A stretch of 64,000 bases of DNA from Effrenium voratum. Lineage: Eukaryota > Sar > Dinophyceae > Suessiales > Symbiodiniaceae. The notes below the pieces were generated by a model, which was given only the letters and a program-made list of their open reading frames with translations, did no database searches and had not been told where the DNA came from. Position 1 is the stretch's first letter; the number at the start of each line of letters is the position of its first letter. The stretch is taken from contig CAUJNA010002890.1 in assembly GCA_963377175.1 (NCBI GenBank), positions 1,372,010-1,436,009 of the forward strand, in the 5' to 3' direction. Made by a program: the position numbers and the translations under genes. Below are positions 33,859 to 44,302 of this stretch, one piece after another.

Positions 33859-34327
33859 TTTTCCTTTTGCATCTCAAAGGGGCGGTTCCCGCCTTCCCTT
33901 GGTTCCTGTTATTAGGTAAATGGATTCACTGGGCTTGGGGCAAACGGGAAACCCCCGGAAGACCTCCAGAGAAGCTGAGCCTCGATCGCTTCTGGGATGT
34001 TCAACTCACTTGTTAGTAGGTTATAACCATGGTAACAAGGCAGGGCTGTGGGAAATGACCACTTAACAAAAAGGGCCTCCCAAAGACTATCCCTCCTTAT
34101 AAAGAGGGGACTCCCCTTGTATCACAGAAGTGGGGAAAATCCCCTTGATCCCACAACCCTGTTACAAGGGGAACAACCCCGGTTGCCCAAAGGTGCAAGC
34201 ACGGTCATAACCTGCTTCCCAAGTTGCTAATCCCCCCTTTTTCCCCCAGCCAACCCCCAACCCCCAACCCAAGCCTTCCCCCCGAAACCTTCCCTTTTAA
34301 ACGGTGGCCACGAACCTCCAAATTGAG

Positions 34328-34458
34328 GCTACTATCGATCGCTGCACGAGCGTGTGCAGCAGATCCGTGCTACTCGGCCGGATGCATCGATTCCTTCGAG
34401 GGCCCGGCCGCACGAAGAGTTTCGATCCGAGTTGCGTGGGATCGATTCGGCACGTCAG
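34328..34458 (+). CDS. Candidate host exon
   Basis: Reads YYRSLHERVQQIRATRPDAS then IPSRARPHEEFRSELRGIDS and ends CAG|GTAGGT, a strong donor. Acceptor ATTGAG. Confidence 0.6.
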
Positions 34459-35228
34459 GTAGGTGGTTGGCAAGCCTTTTCATAACCCACTGAATGAGGA
34501 CACTTCTAACCATAGGCTTTTGTGGGTTATGCCCATGGCTACTACCCACTTATCTAAATACATCTAAATACCATGCCCCTTGAAGTACTGTGGATGGTTG
34601 CGAAATCCGTTTCGCACCGATTCCCCGCTGTAAATGCCAACCAGCGTTACGGTTTCAACCATGGTTTAACCGATTCTCTAGTGTACCGGTGTTACCCACA
34701 GTTGTGGTTTTGTCAGGGGTGTCACCTCCCGTTTCCGTTGAGCAGATGATCGAACGATATGGGTCTGTCCTTTTTGAAGGGTACCTCCTTTTGGTCTGCT
34801 TTCAAGGCAAACCGAAGAATCAGTCTTTTTCGCGGGCCCCCAAAAAAGGACACAAAGCTATGCCGTCCTTGCCCTTTCTGTTCAGTTACCATGGGCCAAA
34901 CCCCTGGACAACGGGCGGTTTCTAAATAGGATGGGTGAAGAGAATGAACACGGAATCACCCCCATAGTAATGCTCTGTTTCGCACTATGTTTCGTTCCAT
35001 GTGCATCGTGTTTTGCATGATGTTCTTATGTGTCCTTGAAATCCAATCAATGCTTCGAAATAGGAACATATCTTTTAATGGCTTTCTGCGCAAAAAGATA
35101 AAGCTTGTTGTAGGAAACACACACATACGCGTGATCAAGAATATTTGAAGGGTAAAAACCCCACCGAATAACTGCAACACCATGGCTTCAAGTTGTGTCG
35201 TGTGTTTCTCAGTTGCTGCAAGCGAATC

Positions 35229-35495
35229 GACCTACCCTTTGGTGTCTCTTTTGTTGGGTCCATTATTAGCAGTGGCAACCCAAAGGCGAACCTGATATGT
35301 CCAGGTCCTGAGGGGGCAACTGAGTAATGGCAAATCGCAGGGAGCCCATTTGTTTGTCGGGTTCTTTCTGAAAAAAGACGCGGGAGAAACATCAGGATGT
35401 ACTAGGTCCTGGGGCAAAGGACTTGGACATATCAGATTCATCTTCTGGGTTGCCGCTAAACATGGTCAATGAAAGGGACACCAAAAGGTAGGTCC
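35229..35495. repeat. Inverted-repeat element, about 265 bp
   Basis: ACCTACCCTTTGGTGTC and GGGACACCAAAAGGTAGGT are the ends; second inner arms GGCAACCCA.../TGGGTTGCC and CTGATATGTCCAGGTCCTGA/its complement. Confidence 0.65.
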
Positions 35496-35522
35496 ATACG
35501 ACAAGTGAGCTTTGTGTCTCAG

Positions 35523-35614
35523 GAGAAGCGGCAGCTGGAGCGCCTAGAGAGCAAGGCAAATCAACTTGAGGCCTATGAGAAGGCGAAAAGCGCCAAGGCC
35601 GGGGCCGGCGGCCG
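35523..35614 (+). CDS. Candidate host exon, coiled coil
   Basis: Acceptor TTTGTGTCTCAG. Reads EKRQLERLESKANQLEAYEK then AKSAKAGAGG, a clear coiled coil. Donor GTTGTT or a later site. It may precede the exon at 36806, which is also helical. Confidence 0.58.
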
Positions 35615-36112
35615 GTTGTTTGCAGGTTCTTTGGTTGAGTATGTTGGTTGAGGTTTGTGGGTAGCGTTTGGATAAACTCTTCTTACTAATTGTTTTGTTT
35701 TTCCCCCTTTTCTTTTCGTGTTTGAAATCGCAACAGTTATGTTTTCTTTGAACCAACATGATATGGGATTTCAATAAGTTGGTTTGTTGCATGTTCAACG
35801 AACGTCAGGAAAGTGACCCAGTGTTTCCACCTGTATAGTAGGTAACCACTGGAAGCCATCCATGGTAAAACTTAGAGGTACTGTAAGGATCCCTGGCTAC
35901 CTACTATAGTGGTAACTGGAAGCACTGGGCTGGTTGAATTATTGGCTGGTTGAGTTTATTCTTGCAGGTTCTGCGACTTGTTTTTGTTTTTTTACCGGAA
36001 GGGGTCCAGTTGTTTGCCAAGATTTGGGATTGGCGGGTTGGATTGGTTCGGGATTCGATCCCCATCTTTTGACACCCATGGGGAAGGCACCCCGAACTAA
36101 CAGTAAGGTGAC

Positions 36113-36230
36113 TTTGGCGCATTTTGCCCAGGGATGTTGGGACTTGAGAACTTTTGGCCCACTTAGGTGGGTTTTCCGTATTAAACCACTAAAAGTTTTT
36201 AGCTGTTAGCAGGGCTTCGCAGATTTCGCA
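36113..36230. repeat. Family 5b element
   Basis: TTTGGCGCATTTTGCCCAGG ... TTTTCCGTATTAAACCACTA ... GCAGGGCTTCGCAGATTTCG. Confidence 0.6.
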
Positions 36231-36685
36231 ACCGAGGTGACTTTGGTTCATGTTTTTCCCAAGGAGGCTGCAAACAACACTGTGGTTTAGCCGTGAGGAT
36301 GCCGGTTCTTCCTTTGGGCAACGAACCCAGAGGGTTTCCAGAGGTCCCTTAGGATGTAAAGAATGGTGGCGAACCATCAGGGGTCAATTGGTACGGAAGG
36401 TTCCCTGTCGAAACCCTCAGGGCAAGAAGCTCCCTTACGTAGAAAGATATTTGAAAAAGGTTGGATTTTGAGTTTGATTGGTATCTCTCGAAATGGTCCC
36501 CATGGCCCCTACTGAAGGTCACTTTAAACCCTTTGACAGCCATCGGGTCCTGGAAAGGATGCAAGCTTGTGTTTGTTCTCAGAAACCCGCAAAACTCTCA
36601 AAGAATGGATAAGATGCAGCTTGTTTTGGTTGTAAAAACCTAAGAAAGGAGGAACCTCGAGGTTTAGGCTTCTTGCCAGCAGACT

Positions 36686-36784
36686 TAGGTCCCCCAGTAG
36701 GGCCCTTTCTTTTTTTGGGGGGGGAGGGGTCCCCTACTAAAATAGACTACAGAAGAAAGGGTACCCTTCTACTGGAGGACCTAG
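36686..36784. repeat. Family 2 palindromic element
   Basis: TTAGGTCCCCCAGTAG to CTACTGGAGGACCTAG. It could supply GT at 36689 and AG at its right end. Confidence 0.75.
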
Positions 36785-36805
36785 AGACCTTTCGATCTCG
36801 CGCAG

Positions 36806-36925
36806 GAGGTCAAGGCTCAGCTGAAATCCTTAGAGCAGCGCCTCCCGCTCGCATCGCCCGCCGCGAGCGCGGCGAGCTTCCGCGTGCGGTGCGCCCGGCG
36901 AGCGCGGAGTGGCACCTTCCTGTGA
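36806..36925 (+). CDS. Candidate terminal host exon
   Basis: Acceptor ATCTCGCGCAG, then EVKAQLKSLEQRLPLASPAA and SAASFRVRCARRARSGTFL-stop; 40 codons including TGA. Helix followed by a basic tail. It lies 21 bases after a family 2 element. Confidence 0.55.
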   Translation, partial: EVKAQLKSLEQRLPLASPAASAASFRVRCARRARSGTFL

Positions 36926-37128
36926 CCGGGGCCCCCTGGGCGTTTCACGGCCAGGTCGAAACCTTTGGTGTTTCCGGCTCGGGTTACTTGGTGGTTCCTT
37001 GGGCTTTTAAGGTTTTAGGGTTTAGTGCACTCGGAGGACTTCGGATGCTACAGAAGGCTACCAGGCCAGGGTTGTGTTTATTGGCAAACGTGTTTGTCGT
37101 GCCTTTGTTGTTTTCTTTGCTTCCGGAG

Positions 37129-37287
37129 CTCACCGAGGGGAAGCGCAGCGCGATAATGCACCGAAAGGCCTCGCGCCTTTGCAATCTCTGCCGGCACCGA
37201 GAAACGTGGCGCGATCAGGGCGCAATGTCGGGCAAACTGAAACCCACCAACCCCTTCGCCTTGGACATGTTGCATTGTTTAAAGCAA
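37129..37287 (+). CDS. Candidate host exon
   Basis: Follows a pyrimidine-rich tract and acceptor CCGGAG. Reads LTEGKRSAIMHRKASRLCNL, CRHRETWRDQGAMSGKLKPT and NPFALDMLHCLKQ. Ends at GTATGA, either a donor or a Val-stop. Basic with CNLCRH. Confidence 0.52.
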
Positions 37288-37447
37288 GTATGACCCTTGG
37301 TTACCTACTATATGGCAGCATCTCCCCAAATTGGCTGTTTGAATTGTTTTGGGGGTTTGAACCCCTGGTTCTTGTGGGCAAATGGGAAACCACCCCCTAG
37401 CCACCAAACCAGCAATCCAAACCACGAAGAGGGAGGCTGAATATATG

Positions 37448-37562
37448 GCTGTGGTTGTCAAAACCAATGGTACCATTTTGGGGTAGGTGCACCACCCATT
37501 TTTGTCTATTTTAGTGGGGATTGGGATGTTCACTAAGGGTACGGGACTTTGACCCATGGCCA
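37448..37562. repeat. Family 8 palindromic element
   Basis: TATGGCTGTGGTTGTCAAAA-type left end (ATGGCTGTGGTTGTCAAAAC) and TTTGACCCATGGCCAT right end; inner CATTTTGGGGTAGGTG. Related pieces at 29985-30045 and 32958-33075. Confidence 0.6.
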
Positions 37563-37596
37563 TATGTAAAGGGAATTTCTGGGTGGGTGTACATAG

Positions 37597-37676
37597 CTTA
37601 GCCCGTGCGGTGCTGCAACGCGAGCTCAAAGAGTTGCTTGGACCGAGGCCGTATGATCGAGACCGCCCCAAGGGAG
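37597..37676 (+). CDS. Candidate host exon
   Basis: Acceptor TACATAG. Reads LARAVLQRELKELLGPRPYD then RDRPKG; donor GTTGAT. GPRPYD recalls PRPYA in the exon at 3823, possibly chance. Confidence 0.5.
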
Positions 37677-38042
37677 TTGATCAGATTCAGTTGCCGTTAA
37701 AGCAATGGTTTGGGTGCGGGTCAACCACCAGCATATGGACCGCATTTTTTGGACCATGTTGCCACTTACCAGGCATACATTTTGGGTACCCTTTTTTGAC
37801 CCACAGCCGTTTCGTTCATGTAACCATTGTATGCCGTGGATTGTGATCATCAAAAAACTGAGTCCTGTTGTTGGACATTCTTTAGTGATCGGTTGAACCC
37901 TAGGGGCATGGCTTCGTCTTGAACGGAAACCAAAAGGACGAATCAGGGGGTCCCCCTATTTGGACACATACCCATATTCCTGTACAAAAGTTTTCCTTAG
38001 GGGCCAAGGAGCCTTTCCCGCGTTAGGCCTGGGTCTTTGAAG

Positions 38043-38131
38043 AACGCCGCGGCTTGGGCAACTCCTCGAAGCTCATTGCCAGTCCGGGCCCGAGAGCGAT
38101 ACCACTTGGCCACTCAGGAAGTGCGTTTCAG
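38043..38131 (+). CDS. Candidate host exon
   Basis: Acceptor TTTGAAG. Reads TPRLGQLLEAHCQSGPESDT then TWPLRKCVS, donor CAG|GTGTTT. The last 30 bases include CCACTCAGGAAGTG, also found at the ends of repeat family 7. Confidence 0.48.
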
Positions 38132-38336
38132 GTGTTTCTTTGAAGTTTGTCGATGGCAACATGTCCCAATCCTTCAAACGCAACCGACGAAGAGTGGGAA
38201 TGTGTGTTTTCCCTCTGAAGAAATCCAAGTGGTCAAGCGCTACAAGAAAGTCAACTTGTGCAAAGGACAAGTCATCCCTAATTTCGGCTTAAGTCACCTG
38301 GACCCCCCGTGTTGATGCCCTTTTTCGGACGAAACG

Positions 38337-38439
38337 ACCTGGAGTCTCCATATGACCCGTGAAAAATGGTTGGTCATCACCCAAAAAGTTGGTTGGTCAT
38401 TGACCCATTTTTATTTCGGGTCAGACTCGGAGACTCCAG
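38337..38439. repeat. Family 1 element acting as possible intron (left copy)
   Basis: ACCTGGAGTCTCCATATGAC to CAGACTCGGAGACTCCAG. Its right end is the acceptor of the exon at 38440. Confidence 0.78.
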
Positions 38440-38530
38440 ACTGCCTTCGTGCAAACGCCGGATGGCGCGGAGAAGAAAAAAATCCGGCCTCGAAGCTGAG
38501 AGCCGGGAACACCTGAGGCACGGCGGTGGG
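38440..38530 (+). CDS. Candidate host exon sandwiched between two repeat copies
   Basis: The left family 1 element ends GGAGACTCCAG and the right one starts GTACCTGGAG. The 91 bases between read LPSCKRRMARRRKKSGLEAE then SRERHL-like charged sequence (written from the frame: SREHLRHGGG). The exon limits coincide exactly with the repeats. Confidence 0.58.
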
Positions 38531-38646
38531 GTACCTGGAGTCTCCGAGTCTGACCCGAAGGAAACATGGTCGGTCCCTGACCCCTAAAATTTGGGGGGTC
38601 CTTTTGACCCATTTTTTCCAGGGGTCAGACTCGGAGACTCCAGGTA
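38531..38646. repeat. Family 1 element acting as possible intron (right copy)
   Basis: GTACCTGGAGTCTCCGAGTC to GACTCGGAGACTCCAG. Its first GT is the donor of the exon at 38440; 116 bases long. Confidence 0.78.
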
Positions 38647-38758
38647 CCTGGGTGTTCCGTCAAGTTACGTGGGTCCTTTGAGGGGGTCCTTTGGAGGGGT
38701 TTCTGTCTGCGTCCGCTGGCCGGTCCGTCACGAGGCATGGAGGGTACCTTGGCCACAG

Positions 38759-38832
38759 ACAACACCGGCTTCTCCGCTGAGAAGCTGGCGCAAACCTTGG
38801 CGAGAGAGCGAGCGGGCCACACCGTTGAACTT
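38759..38832 (+). CDS. Candidate host exon
   Basis: Acceptor TTGGCCACAG, donor CTT|GTGCGT. Reads NTGFSAEKLAQTLARERAGH then TVEL. Strong GC3. Confidence 0.52.
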
Positions 38833-38882
38833 GTGCGTGGCGTTTTTGGTTGCTGGGGGATTTGTTTTTTTTGGGGTCATAC

Positions 38883-39003
38883 TGTGGATGAACGAAATCC
38901 TGCACTACCTAAGAAACCATGGGAAACCATTGTTGGTTGGTATTTACAGGGCAATCATCATTCCAGGCTTTCTCAGCTGTTGCAGGATTTCATCCTTCCA
39001 CAG
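38883..39003. repeat. Family 6 palindromic element
   Basis: TGTGGATGAACGAAATCCTG to CAGGATTTCATCCTTCCACA, inner TATTTACAGGG, same family in opposite orientation to 19664. Confidence 0.78.
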
Positions 39004-39267
39004 TACTTGAAGGGGCCATCGATTTGGTACGCCAGGGTAAGTGGTTAGCAAGCCGGGTTTTTTCACCTCGGAGACGAAGAAAACCATGGCTGTGGGTTGT
39101 AACCAGGCTAAGTACCATGCCCCAAGTAACCGCTGCAAGCGTTTTGGGGGTCGAACCCAGAACTCGGAGCTAGGGGGTGGGTTTGAGGCAGCGGTTCTTC
39201 GGGAGGTTTTGGGCCTGAAGGTTCCAAAGAAGCCCCCGGGGTTGGGGAGACCTGGGCTTATTGGGGT

Positions 39268-39387
39268 GTGGGTCAAAACCAATGGGATACCATTTTGGGG
39301 TAGGTGAATTTACCACCCACTTTAGAACCTATTTGAGTGGGGGTTGGGATGTTCACTGAAAGTACAGGGGTTTTGACCCGTAGCCAT
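39268..39387. repeat. Family 8 palindromic element
   Basis: GTGGGTCAAAACCAATGGG to GGTTTTGACCCGTAGCCAT, inner GGGATGTTCACTGAAAGTAC. Confidence 0.62.
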
Positions 39388-40294
39388 TTGTTGGGGGTTT
39401 GGGTGAATCAGGTATCGTTTTTGGTTGGGGTTTTGGGGTGAGGTAGGACTGGTGATGATTGGTTGGGGGTTTTGGGGTATCAGAGGGGTATCAGGTAACC
39501 AGCTGGTCATTTTGAGGTGGGGTTTCGGGGTTGTGAGGTCACAAGAAAAACCCTTGATTATGATTGGTTGGGATTTGGGTTTGAGCCCTGGTTCTTGTAG
39601 ATAAATGGACACCACCGCCGGGAGCCCCTCCAAACCAATCCAAACCATCCATTCGGGGGAAGCTGATCATACTGCGGCATCCCCTCAAAGTGATTCTAGG
39701 GGTACGTTACCCATTCTTTCCAGGGATCCTTCTTTTCAGGGAACCATCAAAAACTCAGGGGAAACAGATCCGGTTTTGAAGAACAATGGTTGAAAAGAAT
39801 GGAAAAGCAATCAACAGGCCCATACCAAAAAAAAAACATTTTGAAGTCACGGGGAACCTCCGGGCCTTTCGTATCACAGATCCGTGTGACACAAGTCAGG
39901 GTCCAAAATGGTGAACCATTGTTTTCCGGGATTGGTAAATTGAGTCACAACATGTTGGGCTGTCCTGAAAATGGCCATATCTGACTCAGAAAAGAGCAAT
40001 GATAGCTCGGCGTATTCCTTCTGGGGGCAAGCCAAGCTATAGAGCAAGAGGCAAAAAGAACAATCCTGAAGAGTTTCTTCCGAACGGATACTATCAGCCA
40101 TTCGAGGTGGTGCAAACGGCACCGCAAAGGGTCCCGTCAGGGGAAGCACTGCCCTTCCCGTAGATTGGATCATGGCCCAAACGAAGAGTCAGGGTTAGGC
40201 TGAGCTCCTTGGCCAACTAACGGAATTGGGCAACATGTGCCTTTGCCAGGATTGCCCGAGGGTACTGCTACTCTTACTAGCACTGCGACGACGA

Positions 40295-40349
40295 CGACGA
40301 CGACGACTACTACTACTACTACTGCTTCCTTCTACTGCAGCTGCTGCTG

Positions 40350-40380
<31 letters not shown>

Positions 40381-40396
40381 ATTACTGCTGCTGCTA
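40295..40396 (+). repeat. Trinucleotide repeat tract (ACG/ACT/CTG)
   Basis: (ACG)n then (ACT)n then (CTG)n, about 30 triplets. Open in several frames; not a gene. Confidence 0.88.
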
Positions 40397-40440
40397 GGGG
40401 TCCGACTAATTGATTCGGCACAAGTTGCGAATGGTCCCAG

Positions 40441-40527
40441 GCGCACGACGTAGACCAGCTGAACTACATCGCAGCAGGAGAGGGGCCGATCCATCGATGG
40501 CTGCCGGCAAGCTCAACATGGGTCCAA
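40441..40527 (+). CDS. Candidate host exon (29 codons)
   Basis: Acceptor GGTCCCAG, donor CAA|GTTGTT. In-frame reading AHDVDQLNYIAAGEGPIHRW then LPASSTWVQ. Confidence 0.55.
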
Positions 40528-41310
40528 GTTGTTTCTTGGTCATCCTTTTGCATTGGGGCAAGTACGCGTTGCAGGGGGCACCAATTCGTCCATTTGGGGC
40601 TGGCTGATTTTGCGTGCACCTTTGGTGGGTTGATGTGAAGGGAGACCAAGGGGGCAAACTTTTTTTTTCTTCTTGGGACAAATCGGGTTTTCAGCTCACT
40701 GACAGGAGGCGGTGATATTCCCCCGGAGGCTCGGCGGCGAAAGGGTCCTTTCAGGACGCGTGAATGAGAGGTCCTTACTTTTGGTGTGTTGTGTTGGTTT
40801 GATTCTCATATTCTCCAGCAAGTTAAATTGGAAAGGTTTTGGGAACCTAGCCGAAGCTGTGTTAAGGAGGATTTAAGCATGTTTAAGGGGCATTCAGGCT
40901 GTTTTAAGCTAAAACAAGCCCAATTTAAGCCCACTTGAAGCTTAATTTGACTTTGTGGAGATTTGCCCACTGGTACGGCAAGATCCCCCCTGGAAAAGGC
41001 CTTCTGAGACCTCGATTTTGATGATATCTATTCGTGGAGAAGCCTGGGATAAGCCCAGTCTAGGCTTGGACAAGCCCAGTCTAAGCAAATCTAATTTCCT
41101 GCAGAAGTTCGTGTAAAAATAGTCTTTGAAAAGCCGCACCCATATTTTTGCTGTTGGTTTGTTTATGTTGATGTTTGATTTCTTTGTTTGTTTCAACATC
41201 ACCTGTTGGGCGCGCCTTTAGAAGGACATGGTTGACTCGTCCGTGCTGCTGTCCCGTGTTTGTTTTTTTGTGCGACTTCTCGCCGCCCTCCGTTGACTTG
41301 CTTCTTGCAG

Positions 41311-41360
41311 AGTTGTGGCTTTGGACGCAGGTGCTGGTCCTTACCTGCAAGATTGTCTAG
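41311..41360 (+). CDS. Candidate short host exon before family 2 element
   Basis: Acceptor CTTCTTGCAG; ends CTAG directly at GTCCCCCAG, the first bases of a family 2 element. Frame not decided (ELWLWTQVLVLTCKI or SCGFGRRCWSLPARLS). Confidence 0.35.
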
Positions 41361-41467
41361 GTCCCCCAGCAATTGCTGCCCTTTCTCACCCGTTTCTGTT
41401 TTGGGGGGAGGGTTCCCCTAGTAAACTGTTGGTACCCTTATTCTAACATTTCTACTGGAGGACCTAG
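41357..41467. repeat. Family 2 palindromic element
   Basis: CTAGGTCCCCCAG to TACTGGAGGACCTAG. Directly follows the short exon at 41311, whose donor would be its GT. Confidence 0.72.
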
Positions 41468-41816
41468 TTGTTTTTCCATGTTGGTCAATTACCCAACATG
41501 GGCTCTGGTTTCCCTTTTGTCTCCCTCTAGAACATTCTAAAACCACGGAAAGGGGTACCAACTTACCAACTCAAAAAGGACCGCCTTAAAGGGGAAATAC
41601 ATCATGTGCGTCAGGGCGCAAAATCGCAGAGGATCTTTTTGCTTGCTAGTTCCTTGGCAGCAAGTTGAAGTCGGTTTATAGTGTTTACCCTATGTATTGT
41701 TAGGACCAACCCTGGAAGGAGCGTGGATTTTGGTCTCCTTAGGTCATGTTGATTTTGGATTCATCCGGACCGGTTCCCTTTTTAGTAAGAACATCATCTA
41801 CTTCAGGGGCACCTTA

Positions 41817-41928
41817 CTTGGTGGCTCCCAGCCATCTCCTTTGCTTTTTAGCCTTGTAGTGTTTAGTGGTGGTTTCCATTTAACCAACTAAAAGTCAAAC
41901 TTTTAGCAGGGGATCTGAGGGAAGCTTA
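41817..41928. repeat. Family 5 element
   Basis: CTTGGTGGCTCCCAGCCATC to GGGGATCTGAGGGAAGCTTA. Confidence 0.68.
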
Positions 41929-41971
41929 GGCCGAATCCGCCCTTTCCCTTGGTGACTCATACGTCCTCAAG

Positions 41972-42063
41972 GGTCGCACGCGCGTTTCGCACGTTTCGCG
42001 CGCCAGGCGCTGCGCGCCTTCCGGCAGCTCTCGACGACCTTCAAGGAGCCTTTGCCTCGGAGG
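41972..42063 (+). CDS. Candidate host exon
   Basis: Acceptor CCTCAAG. Reads SHARFARFARQALRAFRQLS then TTFKEPLPR with strong GC3, basic helix. Donor GTTTTC. Confidence 0.5.
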
Positions 42064-42393
42064 GTTTTCATGGTTGTTGTTGGGAAACATTTTACATTTT
42101 TGCTTATTGTGGTTTAGTGGGAAATCCCCACTTGGCAGTTTTTTTTGTTTGCTTCCCTTTCAACGTCAACCAAGTTTTGTCTCGGTGGGGAGCGATCCCG
42201 AGTCTGGTTCGTCAGCCGAGTGTATCCAGAAACACCCTCCCTCCCGCCAACGTAGCACTGATCAGGGGGTTCCTTTAAGAGGACACTGATCTTCCAGGTA
42301 CACTCCGGCAGAGGCTATGTTTGTTGGAGGAGGGGTACCTGGTAAAGGTAGGTCGTAGTCAGCAAAAGTAGATCCATTTTCCTGGTAAAGGTA

Positions 42394-42511
42394 CTGTGGA
42401 TGGACGAAATCCTGCACCAGATTGAAACCATGAGAAACCATTGTTGGTAGGTATTTACAGGGGACTCATCAGAAACCAGGTTTTCTTGGGTGCGAACGGA
42501 TGTCGTCCAGT
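42394..42511. repeat. Family 6 element, right end diverged
   Basis: CTGTGGATGGACGAAATCCT; right end GCGAACGGATGTCGTCCAG. Half copy also at 34588-34672. Confidence 0.7.
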
Positions 42512-42974
42512 AGGTCAGAGAGCCACCCAAAGACCATCTGGTAACCTGCCGTGATCCACGTACCAAAGCCTCCGGAGTGGGTACCAATGGCCCAAACCCA
42601 GGTGCAAGCTGAGGGAGTGATTCAAAGGGGGGCCCCTTCTGCGCTTTGAGTTGGGGCAAAGCCAACTTTGCTCCACACCCACTATGGGTGGGTGATTCTC
42701 TATGCACCCTCAAACTACCCGGCAAGAAAACGGGGATTTCAGCCGAGATGCTTGGAGCAAGAAACACTGTTTGAGGGAATTGTGAGGGTTCAGGTAGTAC
42801 TTGTTGGATGCTCAACCAACTTACCAAGTAGGTCATACCCATGGTCCAAAAACTGGACCAACCCAGCTAAGTTGCTTGAACCTCCAAGTTGGGTTTTTCC
42901 ACTTGCGGGGGCAACACCAACCGAACTCGAGAAGTCCCATTGACTCATGGTTCCATCGGTGGATTTCCCCGAAG

Positions 42975-43070
42975 GGGTTCTTGGGTGTGCGGCCAAGTTC
43001 GTCACTCTTCAGCAGTTCTGTGTGGAGTTCTCCGTCATGTCGGGCGTTGGCCCTGCGATTTTGAACCGGG
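42975..43070 (+). CDS. Candidate host exon
   Basis: Reads GVLGCAAKFVTLQQFCVEFS then VMSGVGPAILNR. Acceptor CCGAAG, donor CGGG|GTCATG. Mostly hydrophobic and helical. Confidence 0.52.
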
Positions 43071-43148
43071 GTCATGTTCAATCATCATTCAGCTGTGATA
43101 AGAAAATAATATGGTACGTTCAAACTAGTTCTGATAACAAATAAAATT

Positions 43149-43235
43149 ACCTGGCGGCCCTTTGAACATGGAGTCATCACCCAAAATATTGGGTTCATTG
43201 ACCCATTTTTAAAGGGTCAGAAGGAGACTCCAGGT
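43149..43235. repeat. Family 1 element, left arm damaged
   Basis: Right arm GGGTCAGAAGGAGACTCCAG is intact; left arm reads ACCTGGCGGCCCTTTGAAC. Confidence 0.65.
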
Positions 43236-43313
43236 AGTTAGCCCCATGCAGTATGTTAGCACCCCTCCATTTTGGTGCCCCGCTCTTTTCTGTGCTCGTG
43301 ACTTAGGTTTCAG

Positions 43314-43377
43314 GCGGGCGGCGCCCGCCGTGCTGTGGAAGAAGACTTTGCCCAGGACTGGAGTCTCCGAACTTGAC
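43314..43377 (+). CDS. Candidate host exon (frame ambiguous)
   Basis: Acceptor GGTTTCAG. Two frames: RAAPAVLWKKTLPRTGVSEL or AGGARRAVEEDFAQDWSLRT. The first has better GC3. Confidence 0.38.
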
Positions 43378-43463
43378 GTTTTGGTGCATTTCAACCCACC
43401 AACAAAAAGGGGACCCGCCCTATTTTGGGGGTGGTTCCAGCTCTCCCTTAAAACATCTTAAAG

Positions 43464-43575
43464 CCTTTGGCGCATTTTGCCAAGGGATGTTAGGACTTTA
43501 ACTTTTTGCCAACTCATGGGTTTTCCGTATTAAACCGCTAAAAGTTAAAAACTTTTAGCAGGGCAGCAGAAAGCA
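43464..43575. repeat. Family 5b element
   Basis: CTTTGGCGCATTTTGCCAAG ... TTTTCCGTATTAAACCGCTA ... CTTTTAGCAGGGCAGCAG. Confidence 0.6.
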
Positions 43576-43663
43576 ACCACACCTGGACGTTCAACTGGCT
43601 GGTTGGAAGGGAACCGGACTCGGAGCTGGGATATAAGGAGCTACCAGGAGGTCTGTAAGGACA

Positions 43664-43767
43664 TGGTCAACCAACTTAGTCGGATATGACCATGGTTATA
43701 AGTGGACCAACTGCAGTTGCCCTAGTTGTAGCCACTTGTCCCATTGACTAAGTTGGTTGAACATCCA
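43664..43767. repeat. Family 4-like palindromic element
   Basis: GGTCAACCAACTTAGTCGG and GACTAAGTTGGTTGAACATC are inverted ends around ACCATGGTTATAAGTGG. Confidence 0.6.
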
Positions 43768-44189
43768 AGACTTCTGGGGCATTCGGAGAACATTGACCCA
43801 AATAAGTATATTACTCGAAGGGTCCGATCGATGGAGTATTTGAATGGAGTTCCTCCAAGCAGGTCCTTTTGACACAAAACAAACTCCGGGTGAGCCGGTC
43901 CCGGGCTCTGCATACCAAGCCCAGGGATCTTTCAACAGTCGTTTCAACAGGTTCATGGTACATTTTCTCTACAGAAGGATCCCTGGAGGCAATGAAGAAG
44001 CCAGGTATCCTTTGACTAGCTGGTGGTTGGGAGGGAGGCAAGGAGCTGGGGATTTTTAGATATTTTTTAAAAGAAGGAGCCAAAGAGCTACCAGGAGTTC
44101 TGTAGGATGCCTGGGATTTGGAGCAGCCGTTTGAAAGTGTTCTCTCTGCTTTGCTTCGGATCGGGGTCAGAAAGGCCTTTCAATATGCA

Positions 44190-44302
44190 TTGTCTCACTT
44201 CCTGAGTTGCTGGACTTTAGATTTTTTGGGATAACCATTGTAGTGGCAAAAAAAGAAAAGACAACAAATGAGACTGTTTGTGCCAATCCACTCAGGAAGT
44301 GA
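44190..44302. repeat. Family 7 palindromic element
   Basis: CTCACTTCCTGAGTTGC and CAATCCACTCAGGAAGTG are inverted ends around CATTGTAGTGGCAAAAAAAG. Confidence 0.6.

Larger units (their letters stand above)
31719..41310. other. Host intron/intergenic DNA, unassigned parts
   Basis: Nothing firm in 31719-32623, 33294-33742, 33859-34327, 34673-35228, 36231-36685, 36926-37128, 39388-40294 and 40528-41310. 35836-35935 carries two CTACTATAGTGGTAACTGG-type arms of another small palindromic repeat, also seen at 32556-32580. Confidence 0.45.

Noticed and set aside
40195..40494. Poly-Ser/poly-Leu/poly-Arg frames
   Set aside because: Trinucleotide repeat tract read in several frames.
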